Below are positions 21,681 through 32,436 of a DNA stretch of 64,000 nt, piece after piece. The position numbers and the translations under genes are program-made. Under the pieces are notes generated by a model, which saw only the letters and a list, made by a program, of their open reading frames with translations, ran no database searches and was not told where the DNA came from. Positions within the stretch are counted from its first letter, which is position 1. Each line of letters opens with the position of its first letter. Origin of the DNA: Dryomyza anilis. Lineage: Eukaryota; Arthropoda; Insecta; Diptera; Dryomyzidae. Where the stretch lies: positions 53,994,122-54,058,121 of the forward strand of contig OX638133.1 in assembly GCA_951804985.1 (NCBI GenBank), written 5' to 3'.

Positions 21681-22336
21681 TATAGTCGGTCTAAACCGGC
21701 TATAAATACCCTACACATATGTGTGGTTACCATTAAAAGTGGTATATATGTCACCAGGATATACGAATCCTGAAAATAACTTTCAATCGCTGAAGTATTT
21801 CCATTCATTTGACACCCATATTTCCAAATGGGTAGGTGTACCGAATTTCGATTTTTTTGTTGAACCAGAAGTCGTTTCGCCGGAAACAATTATTTTCATG
21901 TATTTAAACATGAGTCAATATATTTTGACCAAAAAAGTTTACCTAAGCACGTATACAGTAAAATTGATCCATTTTAGATGAGGTATTTGAACATAAGTGG
22001 TCGGTTTTCATGTCACAATAGACCGATCATGCCCATTATCTTGTTCAGACAGCTTAGATATATAATTAATCTAAACCTAAAGTTTCATTGCCTTAGCTTT
22101 TCTTACTTTGTCTGTAATCGTGATTTCAACAGACAGACGGACATCACATAATCGACTCATGCTGATAAAGAATATATATACTTTTCCTTACCGGAGATGC
22201 TTCCTTCTGGGTGTTACAAACGGCTTACCAAACTGAAAATACCCTTTCACTCTTAGTGTAGGTAGTATAATAAAAAAAAACCAACGGAAAGCACACTACG
22301 TTTTAAAATTTATTTTAAATAAAATAAAGTGAAATA

Positions 22337-22376
22337 GCCGCGGTAGCTCAGTTGTTAGTGCGTTGGACTGCGAGCA
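22337..22376 (+). mobile_element. SINE fragment (tRNA-like head only), copy 2
   Basis: GCCGCGGTAGCTCAGTTG followed by TTAGTGCGTTGGACTGCGAG matches the first ~40 bases of the SINE family, then diverges abruptly (CAATTGTGC). Only the A-box half is present. Confidence 0.75.
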
Positions 22377-22639
22377 ATTGTGCATTCATTGATGCTGTCA
22401 CTTGCAGTTTTAAACCAATTATTTATACATTTAAACATTTTTGTATGAATTCAAATATTATAAATTCCCTTTGTGCATGTTTAAAATTTTTAAATAAAAA
22501 TTAATAAAAAAAACAATATTTTATATCATTTTCAGGATTTCTTTCCAAAAATATTTAAATATGTTTTTATGCAAATATATTACTTTTTGAACTGATACAA
22601 CTGATATGCTTCTCTCGAAACATATTTATATTCAGGTCA

Positions 22640-22779
22640 TTCAAAATCATGTTTTATTATCAAAATATATATATATATATATTTTTTTAATGTTTAAACT
22701 TGTGTAATATTTTGTAATACTTATAATGATAATCTAACCGATTTAATACTTGTAATTTTATGATAATTAATATATATAT
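22640..22779 (-). repeat. Repeat R copy 2, left piece (continues 26007-26400)
   Basis: GTAATACTTATAATGATAAT (22711) matches repeat R copy 1 at 10952. The repeat is interrupted at 22779 by the GGGCCATTCCAC element. Confidence 0.6.
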
Positions 22780-23068
22780 GGGCCATTCCACAACAAATCG
22801 ACAAAAAAAAAGTAAATTTTGTGATTTGATCTTTTCTATTTCAATGAAATTTGGACAGCTGATAAAGCTTATTGAGATATGCATTGACCATTTTTTTATT
22901 TTTTGGACCTCTACTTCCAGGGTTACAGAGCTTCAAAATTACAAAAAATGGACCAAAAATCACTTAAGCATGGTTGTTCATATTTCAATAACTCTTAAAG
23001 TAAATATGCTAATAGAACAAGATTTAGAGAACTTAAGTTGTTACTTCTAAACTTGAACATGTGGCCCG

Positions 23069-25115
23069 CAAGGATTGAAACCGTAACCGAAACCGATATC
23101 CTTTAAAAACCGTTTAATTTTTAAAACCGAAACCGTAACCGAAACCGTAACCGAAATCGTTATACGAAAATCAGAAATATACCGATATCCAAAACCGAAA
23201 TAAACGGTTTCGGTTTTATACCGGTTTAAAACGGTTTTTAAAAAAGTATAAAAAGAAACAGAAAACAATATTTTATTTTATATTGAAGATCTTAAATACA
23301 AAGCTTGTTTTAATGTCATTTAATATAATTTAGACTTACCGAAATAAAAATTTCTTTTTGTACAAAAATATTGACATGTTTTTTTTTTTGATAGACAATA
23401 TTTCCAAAACAACGGTCTTTGGTATAAAATTTGTTTTTTTTTTTCATTAATTTGTGTAGCGGAAAATCGAATTAACAACAAAACACCAGCAAATCCAAGC
23501 AGATTTTTTTTTGTTAAAAAATTATTCAAATTTTAAATATTGGTTTTTATTTATTCAAAATTCTATTGTTTTATTTATTGTTCTTGCATTTTTTACAAGA
23601 ACAAGAGCGAGAACAAGATCGAGATTTTCTTGCAAAAACAAGTGCAAGACTAACACTGCAAGAAAAGCAATACTCTTGCGTTTTTTTATCATTTTGATGT
23701 ATTTATTATGTTTTTAAGGTAATAAATAAATTCAAAAGAATTCATAATATTACTAAATATTGAACAACAAGTAACAATGGAAAGCGTGCAAAATATTTAT
23801 GAACTTAAGCATTAATGAAGAAGTGTGTTTATATTTTTTTGTTTTTCAAGGCTTATGAATTTATATTCATTATTAAAATAAGGTCTGTGAAGCACTTTTG
23901 AAACGGTAAATAGCTTCAAAAGAGCTTCAAAAGTCGCTTTAAAAAGATAAAATAGACAAAACAATGTTGTTTCTCTTTTCTTCGCTACGCTAGTTCGTAC
24001 ATCGATTGTACATATGCACTGTGCTGTTCACATTATTATTTTTGTTTTACTTTTTTACATAATTTTTTTATTAATTGTAAAATCATGAAGTTTTTCTTAA
24101 ATTAATTTCTATGTGCATTATTTTATTTAACTTATAAAACAAAACAAAAATAATATATGAACATTTTCACAGTGTACCCCATTTAGCTGATATTGCTTTT
24201 TGTGTTTTTTTTTTCACAAATCTGCTGATTCGTTTAAAAGTGCAATAACAACAAAAATGCGATTAAAGCAGCATCCAAGCTTTTGATAGAATTTTTGGCG
24301 GGACTTTTTTTTGTACCACAAAGAAAACTCGTTGTTGTTGCCAACTAGATAGCTGTACTGTATACATACATGTAGTGTGGTGCCATGCGACTGTCTGTTG
24401 TCATGCGTTTGTCCGTTGAAATGCGTCTGTCTGTTGTCATGCGTATGTTGCCATGCGATGATACAGGATAGCAACGAAGTGTTGTCGTTGTGAATGTGTG
24501 TGTATGTGCATCGTTATTCGTTATTGTTGACGAAAACAGAAATATGCCTTTACGAAATATTTCTTATATATATTATTAATGTATATGTTCATTTTATTAT
24601 GGTCTTGAGATTTTGAATTGTCTTTGAATTATTTAAAATTATAAACATTTTAGTAACTACTTAAGAAAATACGAAAAATAAAGTGCATAATCAGAATTTA
24701 TTAAGTGACAATAGACACAGGTGTAGTTGCTGGTCGTCAAGTTCGTACTTTTTAAGTATACAGTTTGCAGGTATTGCAGTGCACTGAATTGTTGAAATTT
24801 ACTTTCTTTGGATGGAAATTGTACAAAATTCTTCTTATTCTTATAAAGTTTAAGAATATTTACCAATGTATGGTCAAAATGGTCAAAATTGCAATTGCCC
24901 ACATTACCCCATGTTCCACCCCAGGTTTTTTGTTGAAGGCATTGAAAAATATTAAATATTTTATACAAAAACCGAAATCAAAACCGAAACCGTAACATGG
25001 AACCGGTATAGCGAAACCGTTTCGTTATAAAAACTTAAAACCGAAACCGTAACCGAAACGTGGAAAACACCGAAACCGAAATCGAAACCGTTATTCGTTT
25101 AGGTTTCAATCCTTG
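23069..25115. mobile_element. Second hAT-type element with GTGGCCCG 8-bp target duplication
   Basis: The ends CAAGGATTGAAACC (23069-23082) and GGTTTCAATCCTTG (25102-25115) are perfect 14-bp inverted repeats with CA...TG termini. They are flanked by GTGGCCCG at 23061-23068 and 25116-25123. Dense arrays of ACCGAAACCGTAACCGAAAC words lie just inside both ends (23077-23240 and 24970-25095), a typical hAT subterminal layout. No transposase frame is visible, so it is a ~2-kb non-autonomous element. It sits in the left arm of the 22780-26006 element, whose uninterrupted right arm shows the same GTGGCCCG site. Confidence 0.85.
24378..24462. repeat. Short tandem repeat of GCGTCTGTCTGTTGTCAT type
   Basis: Four imperfect ~18-20 bp units (GCGACTGTCTGTTGTCAT, GCGTTTGTCCGTTGAAAT, GCGTCTGTCTGTTGTCAT, GCGTATGTTGCCAT) inside the second hAT-type element. 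The minus-strand frame HDNRQTHFNGQTHDNRQSH is this repeat translated. Confidence 0.8.
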
Positions 25116-26006
25116 GTGGCCCGTCGTTGTTATCATAGCACTTCAATATTGATGTCCTTAAAAAAGACCCTTTTTAAAATTCTGAAAAAAATCGCATATT
25201 TTGGTTGATATAATACAAATGTTCATGCCAAATTTTAAGATGGTATTTTGATTGCATCATATTTTAAAAAATAAATTTCTAAATTTTTATTTTTTTTTGC
25301 ATTGAAAAAAAAATTTTTTTTTGTTGACAGTAAAAGTTACAATAATTCATGAATGTATTTCTAACTTTGATTTCTAAAATGGTGCCAGTTTTATCATATT
25401 GACTATAGTTTTTGAAATATTGATTTTGGGGTATATTTTTTACATTTTTTAAAAAATTGTATATATCTCAAAAACTAGGGACAGTTTGATGAAACTGACG
25501 CCATTTTCGAAATCAGAGTTACAAATATAGTAAAATTTTTTTGCAAATTTTACTTCTGAAATATTTTCTTTTCTATACAAAAAATTTGTAAAATTTTAGA
25601 TAATTAATTTTTAAAATATGATGCTATCAGAAAATAACATCTTGAATTTCGGCATGAACATTTATTTTAAATCAACAAAATTACACGATTTTTTTCAGAA
25701 TTTTTAAAAGGGCCCTTTTTAAGGACATACATTTTGAAATGTAAAAATAATGACCACGGGCCACATGTTAAAGTTTAGAATTTACAACTCAATTTTTCTT
25801 AAAGCCTGTTCTATTACCTTTAAAACGAGCCATCAACAATTCTAACAATTCTACATTAAGAGATATTGAAATATAAACAACCATACAAAAAAAATTTTTT
25901 TGGTCCACGGGTAATGCATATCTCAATAAGCTTTATCAGCTGCCAAATTTCATTGAAATCGAAGAAGGTGAGTTCCAACCGCTGGTGATTTGGTGTGGAA
26001 TGACCC

Positions 26007-26400
26007 ATATATATATTTATATAGATAAACTTATGCAAATTATATTACTTATATGTGTTTATTGGTATTTTAAAATGAATATAATGATTTTATTTTTGGT
26101 TTAGAGAGGTGTAAAGAATTACATGAGTGACTTTTGTATGCCCTACTGTTGGACCAGATTTCTCCTCTTGTTCTTCTGTGTGTGGGTTGGATTTGCCTTG
26201 TTCATCTTCAATGATTCGTTGTTTGAGTGCGTTGGATCTGTTGGGCTTCTATGGTTCTTGCTGAATTCGCAAATGTTGCTATCTCTAGTGGACGTCGTCA
26301 TTGGACTCTAACTCGTCCAAGAGAGCTTTCGTCCCATTGACTTGGTTTAAGATTGGTTCGAGATGAAGGTTCTTCTCTGCGATCTTATCAAAATTTGAAA
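26007..26400 (-). repeat. Repeat R copy 2, right piece
   Basis: Continues copy 2 after the TIR element: GTGTTTATTGGTATTTTAAA (26055), TACATGAGTGACTTTTGTAT, TGCCTTGTTCATCTTCAATG, GTGGACGTCGTCAT and CCAAGAGAGCTTTCGTCCC match the other R copies. The copy stops near 26400. Confidence 0.7.
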
Positions 26401-27388
26401 TGAAATTTTGACAGAACAAAATTTTGACAACCATTGAAAAATTATTTGGAAAATGTTTGAATTTGAAATAATAATTGATTAAAATAATTTTAATGGTTTT
26501 TTAATTTTAATCGTAGCGACAGATGCATTTTTTGAATGCACTAACTCTTGGTGGACAATATAAATGTGCTTAACAGTTTATTCAAAGCCCAAGTTGGGAA
26601 GTGCACTGAAGATTTTACGACAGTCTGGACCAAAAATTTAAAATGACCGCCCGCACATTTCTTTGAAAGCCCCTTACATTTGTTTATGTAACCCCATAAC
26701 TCGTGCAATAAATTTTTACAATTAAGACCATTGTGTCAGAGCTCGGAAACGCGATATTTTTGGCACCTGCACTAGTGTGATCTACGAAATTTAAAAGGTC
26801 GAGATGCAGCTGTGCACTCCTTCACGAGCCTTGTGCAATGTGAAAACGTGCATTGTGTGTGGTGGTTCGCAATATTTGGGCCGCGTTGGTTGGATAGCGC
26901 GGGTACTTGTCCAATATATTTTATGGTTGTCAAAATTTTATGTAGCCCCTTGGGCTAGTGTAAATTTTGACAACACATATTCACCTCAAAAGCTTCAGAA
27001 ATTTATATTTACTTGTCAAATTTATTTTTTCGAGTAAAAAGTTACCGATTGGCACAGGCCCAGAATTCGGCATGTTGTTTTTACAAAAGCATCCGTGAAT
27101 TCCTTGCCTATGCTATGTGCTGTACTGAGACCAACTGTAAATGTTCCAAACACAAACCGGGAAAAACGGACGCAGGGAGATTGTTCCACAAACGTATCGT
27201 GCGACTGAAGAACGAATTCTCTCTATTTTTTGAGAGTTTTTTATATTTTTATTTTTATTCAAAACTTATAGTCGTTTTTAATTTTTTTTTCCGACTGAAA
27301 ATTTAAGATAGATGAATTATATTTTTGAAAACAAAATTTTGTGTAACTAGATTTAAAATAATAAGGTATTCGTAAGGTATTCGTAACA
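26401..27388 (-). mobile_element. Probable BEL/Pao 3' LTR (left limit not resolved)
   Basis: On the minus strand a polypurine tract (CGAGGGGGAGAAT, 27388-27400) directly follows the BEL pol C-terminus. It is followed by TGTTACGAATACC, a plausible LTR start at 27388. The stretch to the left holds no supported gene; the short plus-strand ORFs at 26804-27306 have no recognised domain. I could not find the terminal CA that would fix the LTR length, and a second LTR was not seen. Confidence 0.5.
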
Positions 27389-27417
27389 TTCTCCCCCTCG
27401 TTAAAACTCTTGTAGTT

Positions 27418-28969
27418 TTAACCGTTAATAATATCTGAGTTAGGTGATGATCTTACATCCAGTCTTGCTAACCGAGCAACAGGTCGGGTAAATATTCCAT
27501 CCTTTATACGAACCGTTGCACTACTAACGTTACACACTTTTGATTTACATATTGATTCAATAATTCCCATAGGCCAATTATTTCTTGGAAAATTTATATC
27601 AACTATGATAACAACGTTACCAACTTCCATTAGACTACTTTTTTGATGCCATTTTGTTCTTTTCGTTTAAGTCGGAAGATACTCCTCAAACCATCGCCTC
27701 CAGAATGTGTCAGAAAAATATTGCACACGCCTGTAAACGAAAGTATGTAACTTTTCCACGGTCTGAAGTAATCTTCTCCAGGACGAAAATCTCTTAAAAT
27801 CAATTAATATCGAATCCTTTACCTGATTTGATTGAACCATTACCAGATGTGGCCTTATTTCTTCCGAAGATTTTGAGTTTTTTGAATTCGTTGTTGGCCA
27901 CATATCTTTAGACTGCTTTTAAAAATCAGGACCATTGAACCATCTATTCTGCATATCAATTTCAAAGCGTGCCTTCCATTTCGTTGAGTCATCTGCTACG
28001 TTGAGTTTAGTCAGGATATCTCCACTCTGCAAATTGGCTGCTATCCAGGACTTCTCCAATCCGACACATTACAAACTGCTTGTAGTTTCGTGGATCCGAA
28101 ATTAGGCAAGGAAGAACAGTATTCGAATCGGACCAAAAATATCCTTTTTCGAAATGCAGGTTGTGCAAGTTGCATATAGTATTTGCCAAGCGAACGCCTA
28201 ACACCGCAGCCATTAATTACATGCGTGGAATTGAAACTGGTTGTTTTGGAGCCACCTTCATCTTGGCGCCTACTAACGAACATTGAAGCTTGTCGAAAGT
28301 ACGCAACAGCCGCATACGCCAGTTCACTTGCATCGACAAAAATATGTAACTGTATTGTAGAGCCTTGTTGGATTGAGTACCATCTGGAAATTTTTACATT
28401 TTCGATGTTAGGAAGTAGTTAATCATTATTGAAATATATCATCGTTGACTTCATCGTTCCATCCCTCGGTTGTTTTCCAAACTTCTTGTAGCAAAATGTT
28501 TAGGTATACAACGTGTGATGACAGGAAACCAATTGGATCAAACATCGACATAATAGTTCTTAATATGTCAGTTTTCGTAGGCATTCTTACTCCAGACAAA
28601 ACATCCTTATTCACCCGATTTAATTTAATCGAATTTACCGCTCTTGGAAATTTGGTCTTGAACTCCATCGCATTTTTATTATTGTCCCGAGCTTGGAGAG
28701 CATGCAGAGTCGAAGGTCATAACTTGCATCACGTACACATCAGGATTCCAATCGTTTTCACTATTACGCCAAATGAAACGTTGAGCATTTTGATCCTTCT
28801 CGCGAATTACTACCTGATGGAACATTTCCTTAATGTCGGCACATATAGCAATTTTTCTTATACGAAATCCATACAGAACGGAAAGCAGCGGTTCCATCAA
28901 GTCAGGTCTCTTGAGCAGCATTGAATTTAATGAAATCCCGCGTACTTTTGCTGCCGCATCCCAAATCAA
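27418..28969 (-). pseudogene. BEL/Pao pol remnant (RT, RNase H and integrase pieces)
   Basis: Minus-strand pieces occur in pol order. RT core: IWDAAAKVRGISLNSMLLK, ICADIKEMFHQVVI and VMQVMTFDSACSP (28969-28679). Connection: MFDPIGFLSSHVVYLNILLQ (28668-28426). RNase H region: FWSDSNTVLPCLISDPRNYK (28213-28007). Pre-integrase: SSWRRLLQTVEKL, joined to integrase tail FWRRWFEEYLPT (27903-27667). Then the C-terminal domain GNVVIIVDINFPRNNWPMG (27630-27418). Pol is normally several times longer. The RT YVDD part and the integrase core are deleted and frames change between pieces. Confidence 0.85.
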
Positions 28970-29181
28970 TCGAATTTTTCCAGGCTTATTAGAGTTGATG
29001 ACAGTGAAAATTGGAAGATACCATATTACGCCATTGCATCGTTGAATTTCTTCTTCTGATAACTTTCGATCATAACTTTTTTACACTAAAGCTCCAATTT
29101 GTTAATTTATAATTGGAAAGTGCGCTGAATCTAACTTTTTCTCCAGGCCGTTTCAGCGCCATCGCGAAACTATAAGGGTAT

Positions 29182-29736
29182 TCAAGATAAAACATTATTC
29201 TCCATAAGCGGGACATTCGATCCATCATCCAGGAATGCAAATATGTCTATGGATCGACCATTGCAATACAGAGTAACCGGCAAAATCTTGAAATGGGTGT
29301 TAACTGCGGATGAACTAGCATGTGCAGTAACCATTGTAGAGTGCTGTTGAAATTTATAGAATAGCTTGTGGTGCCTAGCTTCGTATCCTTCAATACTGCA
29401 TTTTGCGTCAGAGCAATGATTGCCGTGATTCTTCAAGCTCAAACGACACAGCTGAAACCGCCGTACTTTATTCCTACGACCAGCTAACTTCATATGTCCA
29501 AAGTTCTCGCAAGCATCAATGGTATGATTTTTATTGCATATAGGTCACAAATTTCGCACAGTTTCCATTCTGAAAACAGCATCTTTGTTTGCAGCAAACA
29601 TAGCCCTATTAAGTTTCGCCTTCACTGGTAACATATCTACAAGTTCCTGAAGCAACAATGGATTATTCAAATGTGTCACTAATCCAGAGGCTTCCATGGT
29701 AGAACATAAATTTCGAACAGCAATGACGTAACTCAC
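29182..29736 (-). pseudogene. BEL/Pao gag C-terminus and protease start
   Basis: IAVRNLCSTMEASGLVTHLN and LLQELVDMLPVKAKLN (29736-29545) match the conserved end of BEL gag. The next frame (29493-29182) has a zinc-knuckle-like CRLSLKNHGNHCSDAKC, then FLDDGSNVPLME, the D-G motif of the BEL/Pao aspartic protease. The gag is cut at about 29740 by the plus-strand LOA LINE. The N-terminal part was not found beyond the LINE, although a BEL gag scrap exists at 50.77-51.13 kb. Confidence 0.8.
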
Positions 29737-29748
29737 AAGAATGTCCAG

Positions 29749-30718
29749 TTTGTCTGACTGTACCTACACCGGCAACGGACAACAAACGTCGGAGGTACAA
29801 GGGGTCATTGGGTACCTCAAAAAACTGAGTGCTAGGGATCAGGCAAGCCTCACTGATCGAGACTTGGCACTCAAAAAGAAGCACACGCAGGTGTGAAAAG
29901 CTACGAACGGAGGGAGCTCAGCAAAGCTCCCGCACTCGCTGCTTCAAGCACCTACGCCCCAGAAAAACCACCCCTACTTGCCCCTAAAAAGGCTAACAAG
30001 GGAAAGGCTTCGGGGAAAAGGGAAGATGCTTCCAAATCCAAATCGGGACTCAAATACCACAAGGTTTTGGACAGCAAAATCTCAGTAGGTGAATGGGCCG
30101 GAACCTCGGGGCTCTCAGCCAAGAGGCAAGAACGCAAGGAGAAAACCCAGAAACGGACCAAAAAGTCCAGTTTGGAGGACAATCCAGCGGATCTACAAGT
30201 GGCCATCATTGACGAATCGGATCCTGATGGCAGGATCAATTCGGAAAGATGGCTGCTTGTAGAGAATGAAGTCCTCAAAGGGATCATGGTGTGCGTCGAA
30301 GCCGGTATCCTGGGAAAGCCGTAGCATGCGGCTCACAGGGATCACTGGAATTTTTGACCAGTTCCATCGCCAAAATTGGTGAACTTTGGGAGGTGATCTC
30401 CAAATCCGCGCTACCACTTCGCGTTCAGTATAGGCTATGGATTCCTCCTAATGCAAAACATGAGGATGGATCCATAAACTGTTGGCGGCCCAAAACAGGG
30501 ACGTTCCGATAGGCGGCTGGACGCTGCTCAACGCACGGGAAAGCCATAACAACGGAGGGAAGGTGTTTCTCTTCGTTGTTGACAGGCACTCAATGAGGCT
30601 GCTCGACGAAAGAGACGGCATGCTGAAGTTCGGGCTTGGGTCAGTGAGGGCGTGGACCGAGAAGGATGACGATGAAAAAGGGCAAAATGTCGTACCAGTT
30701 GCAGGTACTGCAAATTAA
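29749..30718 (+). pseudogene. LINE ORF1 (DUF4780-like) with frameshifts
   Basis: The frame starting near 29749 (QTSEVQGVIGYLKKLSARDQ) is a coiled-coil-like leader that stops at about 29895. A basic linker frame (29893-30324) runs to SDPDGRINSERWLLVENEVL. The domain continues in another frame with ACGSQGSLEFLTSSIAKIG (30330-30386) and ends in a third (FLFVVDRHSMRLLDERDG, 30482-30718). ACGSQGSLEFLT followed by a WIP-type segment is the signature I associate with DUF4780 of fly LINE ORF1 proteins, presumed RNA-binding. At least two frameshifts break it. Confidence 0.75.
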
Positions 30719-30737
30719 TTTGCACCACTGAAAAGCC

Positions 30738-31379
30738 GCAACAGACGACCTAATGCTCCTTTTAACTGAAGACGATGTAGACGTGGTCTTAGTCCAAGAA
30801 CCCTGGATAGAACATAACTAGGTACAAGGGCTAAGATCAAAACAATACAATCTGTTTCACTCTACGAATGGAGGTAAGATAAGATGCTGTATTCCAGCTA
30901 GGAAAACACTAAATGCTTTCTTCCTACACAATTACAGTAATGATGACATGAACAACGAGAAAACGACAATTCTCAGTTCAGCCTATATGCCATACGACGA
31001 AGAAGACCCCTCTCCGAGAGCAGTCCGAGAACTTGCAGACTATGCGAACACACGGAACCTGCCACTGGTGATCGGCTGTGACGCCAACGCACATCACAGC
31101 CAGTGGGGTAGTAAGGATATTAACGAACGAGGTGAGTCAATCTTCGAATTTCTTATATCCTCGGACTTTATCTTGTGCAACAGGGGAGATCACCACACTT
31201 TTCAAAATAGAGTAAGAGAAGAAATCCTTGACCTGACTTTAATCAATAACACTGAACTGATTGAGGTCGAAGACTGGAAAGTGTCTTCTAAAAACTCCCT
31301 TTCGGACCATTTTAGAATACTTTTCAACATTAACTTTAAACCTAGTAAGATAAAACCTTTTAGGAATCCTGCGAAATAA
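30738..31379 (+). pseudogene. LINE ORF2 endonuclease domain (APE/EEP type)
   Basis: Reading from about 30738 gives LLLTEDDVDVVLVQEPW, with the catalytic Glu in QEPW, then an in-frame stop near 30820. The main open frame 30948-31379 has LVIGCDANAHHSQWGS (the Asp/Asn metal and substrate residues of the EEP fold) and SLSDHFRILF (the catalytic SDH). The domain nicks target DNA to prime reverse transcription. Stops between 31379 and 32437 interrupt the link to RT. Confidence 0.8.
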
Positions 31380-31741
31380 AGTGATCAAAATATTCAGAGT
31401 GGACATCAGAAAACGTGCCGCAGACATGCGAAACTTCTTTTCCTGACAGTATATCCATAGACTAGGCGGTAGACATGATCACGAAGAAAATTAACAAAGC
31501 CTTCTTAAAGTTTTTCCCAATCTCTCGCCGTCATAAAACTACCAAAAATTCTTGGTGGACGAGTGAACTAAAAAAAGCTGAGAACAGAGGTTAAAAACTG
31601 CATAACAAGGCCAGGAAAAGTAAGCTTGAAATTGAGTGGGCTAAGTATAGGTCAGAACTAAATACGAATACGAAATCAATAAGGGACGCTAAATTCATCT
31701 CATGGAAAACATTCTGTAAAGAAATTGAAAAGACCAATGAT

Positions 31742-32055
31742 GCCGCGGTAGCTCAGTGGTTAGTGCGTTGGACTGCGAGTCGAAAGGTCCCCGGTTCAAG
31801 CCTGGACTGGGGCTAACAACATCTTTTCATAGAAACATTTTTTTATACCGCGCTGCCTCTCGTCAGTAAATGGCAAACCTACGAGAGTAAAACCATTGCC
31901 TATGAAAAGCTCTCACCCGTCGTTTGGATTCGGCAATAAACTGTAGGTCCCACCACTTTGAGTACAATTAGAACACGCACAGCTCAAAATTATGAGAGAG
32001 CTCGGCCGAAGTTCTGTACAGGACTGTAGTGCCAAACTATTATTATATTATTAAA
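31742..32055 (+). mobile_element. tRNA-derived SINE, copy 3, inserted in LINE ORF2
   Basis: GCCGCGGTAGCTCAGTGG head with B box GGTTCAAGCC, then the same body as copy 1 (TTTTCATAGAAA, CCTATGAAAAGCTCTCACCC, GATTCGGCAATAAACTG) and tail CCAAACTATTATTATATTA. The LINE frame reads KEIEKTND before it (to 31740) and AARLC after it (from ~32060). This shows where the SINE landed, with a very short or eroded target duplication (GAT). Confidence 0.88.
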
Positions 32056-32436
32056 GATGCAGCTAGACTATGTTGAGTTCTATCCAAGAACCCTACAATA
32101 CCCAGCTACGTCAGACGACCAGACAATACCTGGACCGAATCAAGTCAACAATCTCTTGCACTCGTAATGGAAGTTCACTTTCCAGGCTGTAGAGACCCTG
32201 AGGACACGATCACTACATGTATCTCGGAGCCGATTTACAATAGAAATCGGCACCGATGTAGACAGTATGAATGATAACACGGGCTATTAAATCGTTCAAG
32301 CCCTACAAATCCGTATGACCGGATGATATAATACGAGTCATGTTGATACATGCTCTTCCAGCAATTGGTACATGGCTAAAGGCAATCAACACACTCTACT
32401 GCAAAGGATTATAGGCCAATAAGCCTCTCATCGTTT

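Larger units (their letters stand above)
18440..22260. mobile_element. Inverted pair of dispersed repeats (GTCCGTCTGTCTG type)
   Basis: The left member has ATGTCCGTCTGTCTG (18590) followed by GTGTAGGGTATTCCATAGTC (19206). The right member has the complements in reverse order: CTATAAATACCCTACAC (21701) and AGACAGACGGACAT (22132). It then ends with CTTCCTTCTGGGTGTTACAA and AATACCCTTT near 22200-22250. Both look like the widespread non-coding fly repeat carrying this GTCCGTC motif. The 2.4 kb between them includes the satellite array. Whether this is one element or two copies in opposite orientation is open. Confidence 0.45.
22780..26006. mobile_element. TIR element with GGGYCATTCCACAMCAAATC ends, split by a hAT-type insertion
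   Basis: The left end GGGCCATTCCACAACAAATC and the complemented right end GGGTCATTCCACACCAAATC start a ~290-bp imperfect TIR. Shared inner blocks include TTTCAATGAAATTTGG, CAGCTGATAAAGCTTATTGA and AACATGTGGCCCG. Both ends abut TA-rich sequence. The interior contains a second palindrome: 25150-25270 pairs with 25608-25735. One block (ACGCCATTTTCGAAATCAG) is shared with the loop of element X. No transposase was found. Empty-site continuity comes from repeat R on both sides. Confidence 0.75.

Noticed and set aside
27013..27306. 97-codon plus-strand ORF with Cys-rich TNCKCSKHKPGK
   Set aside because: Lies in the presumed BEL LTR, with no recognisable domain and AT-rich low-complexity ends.
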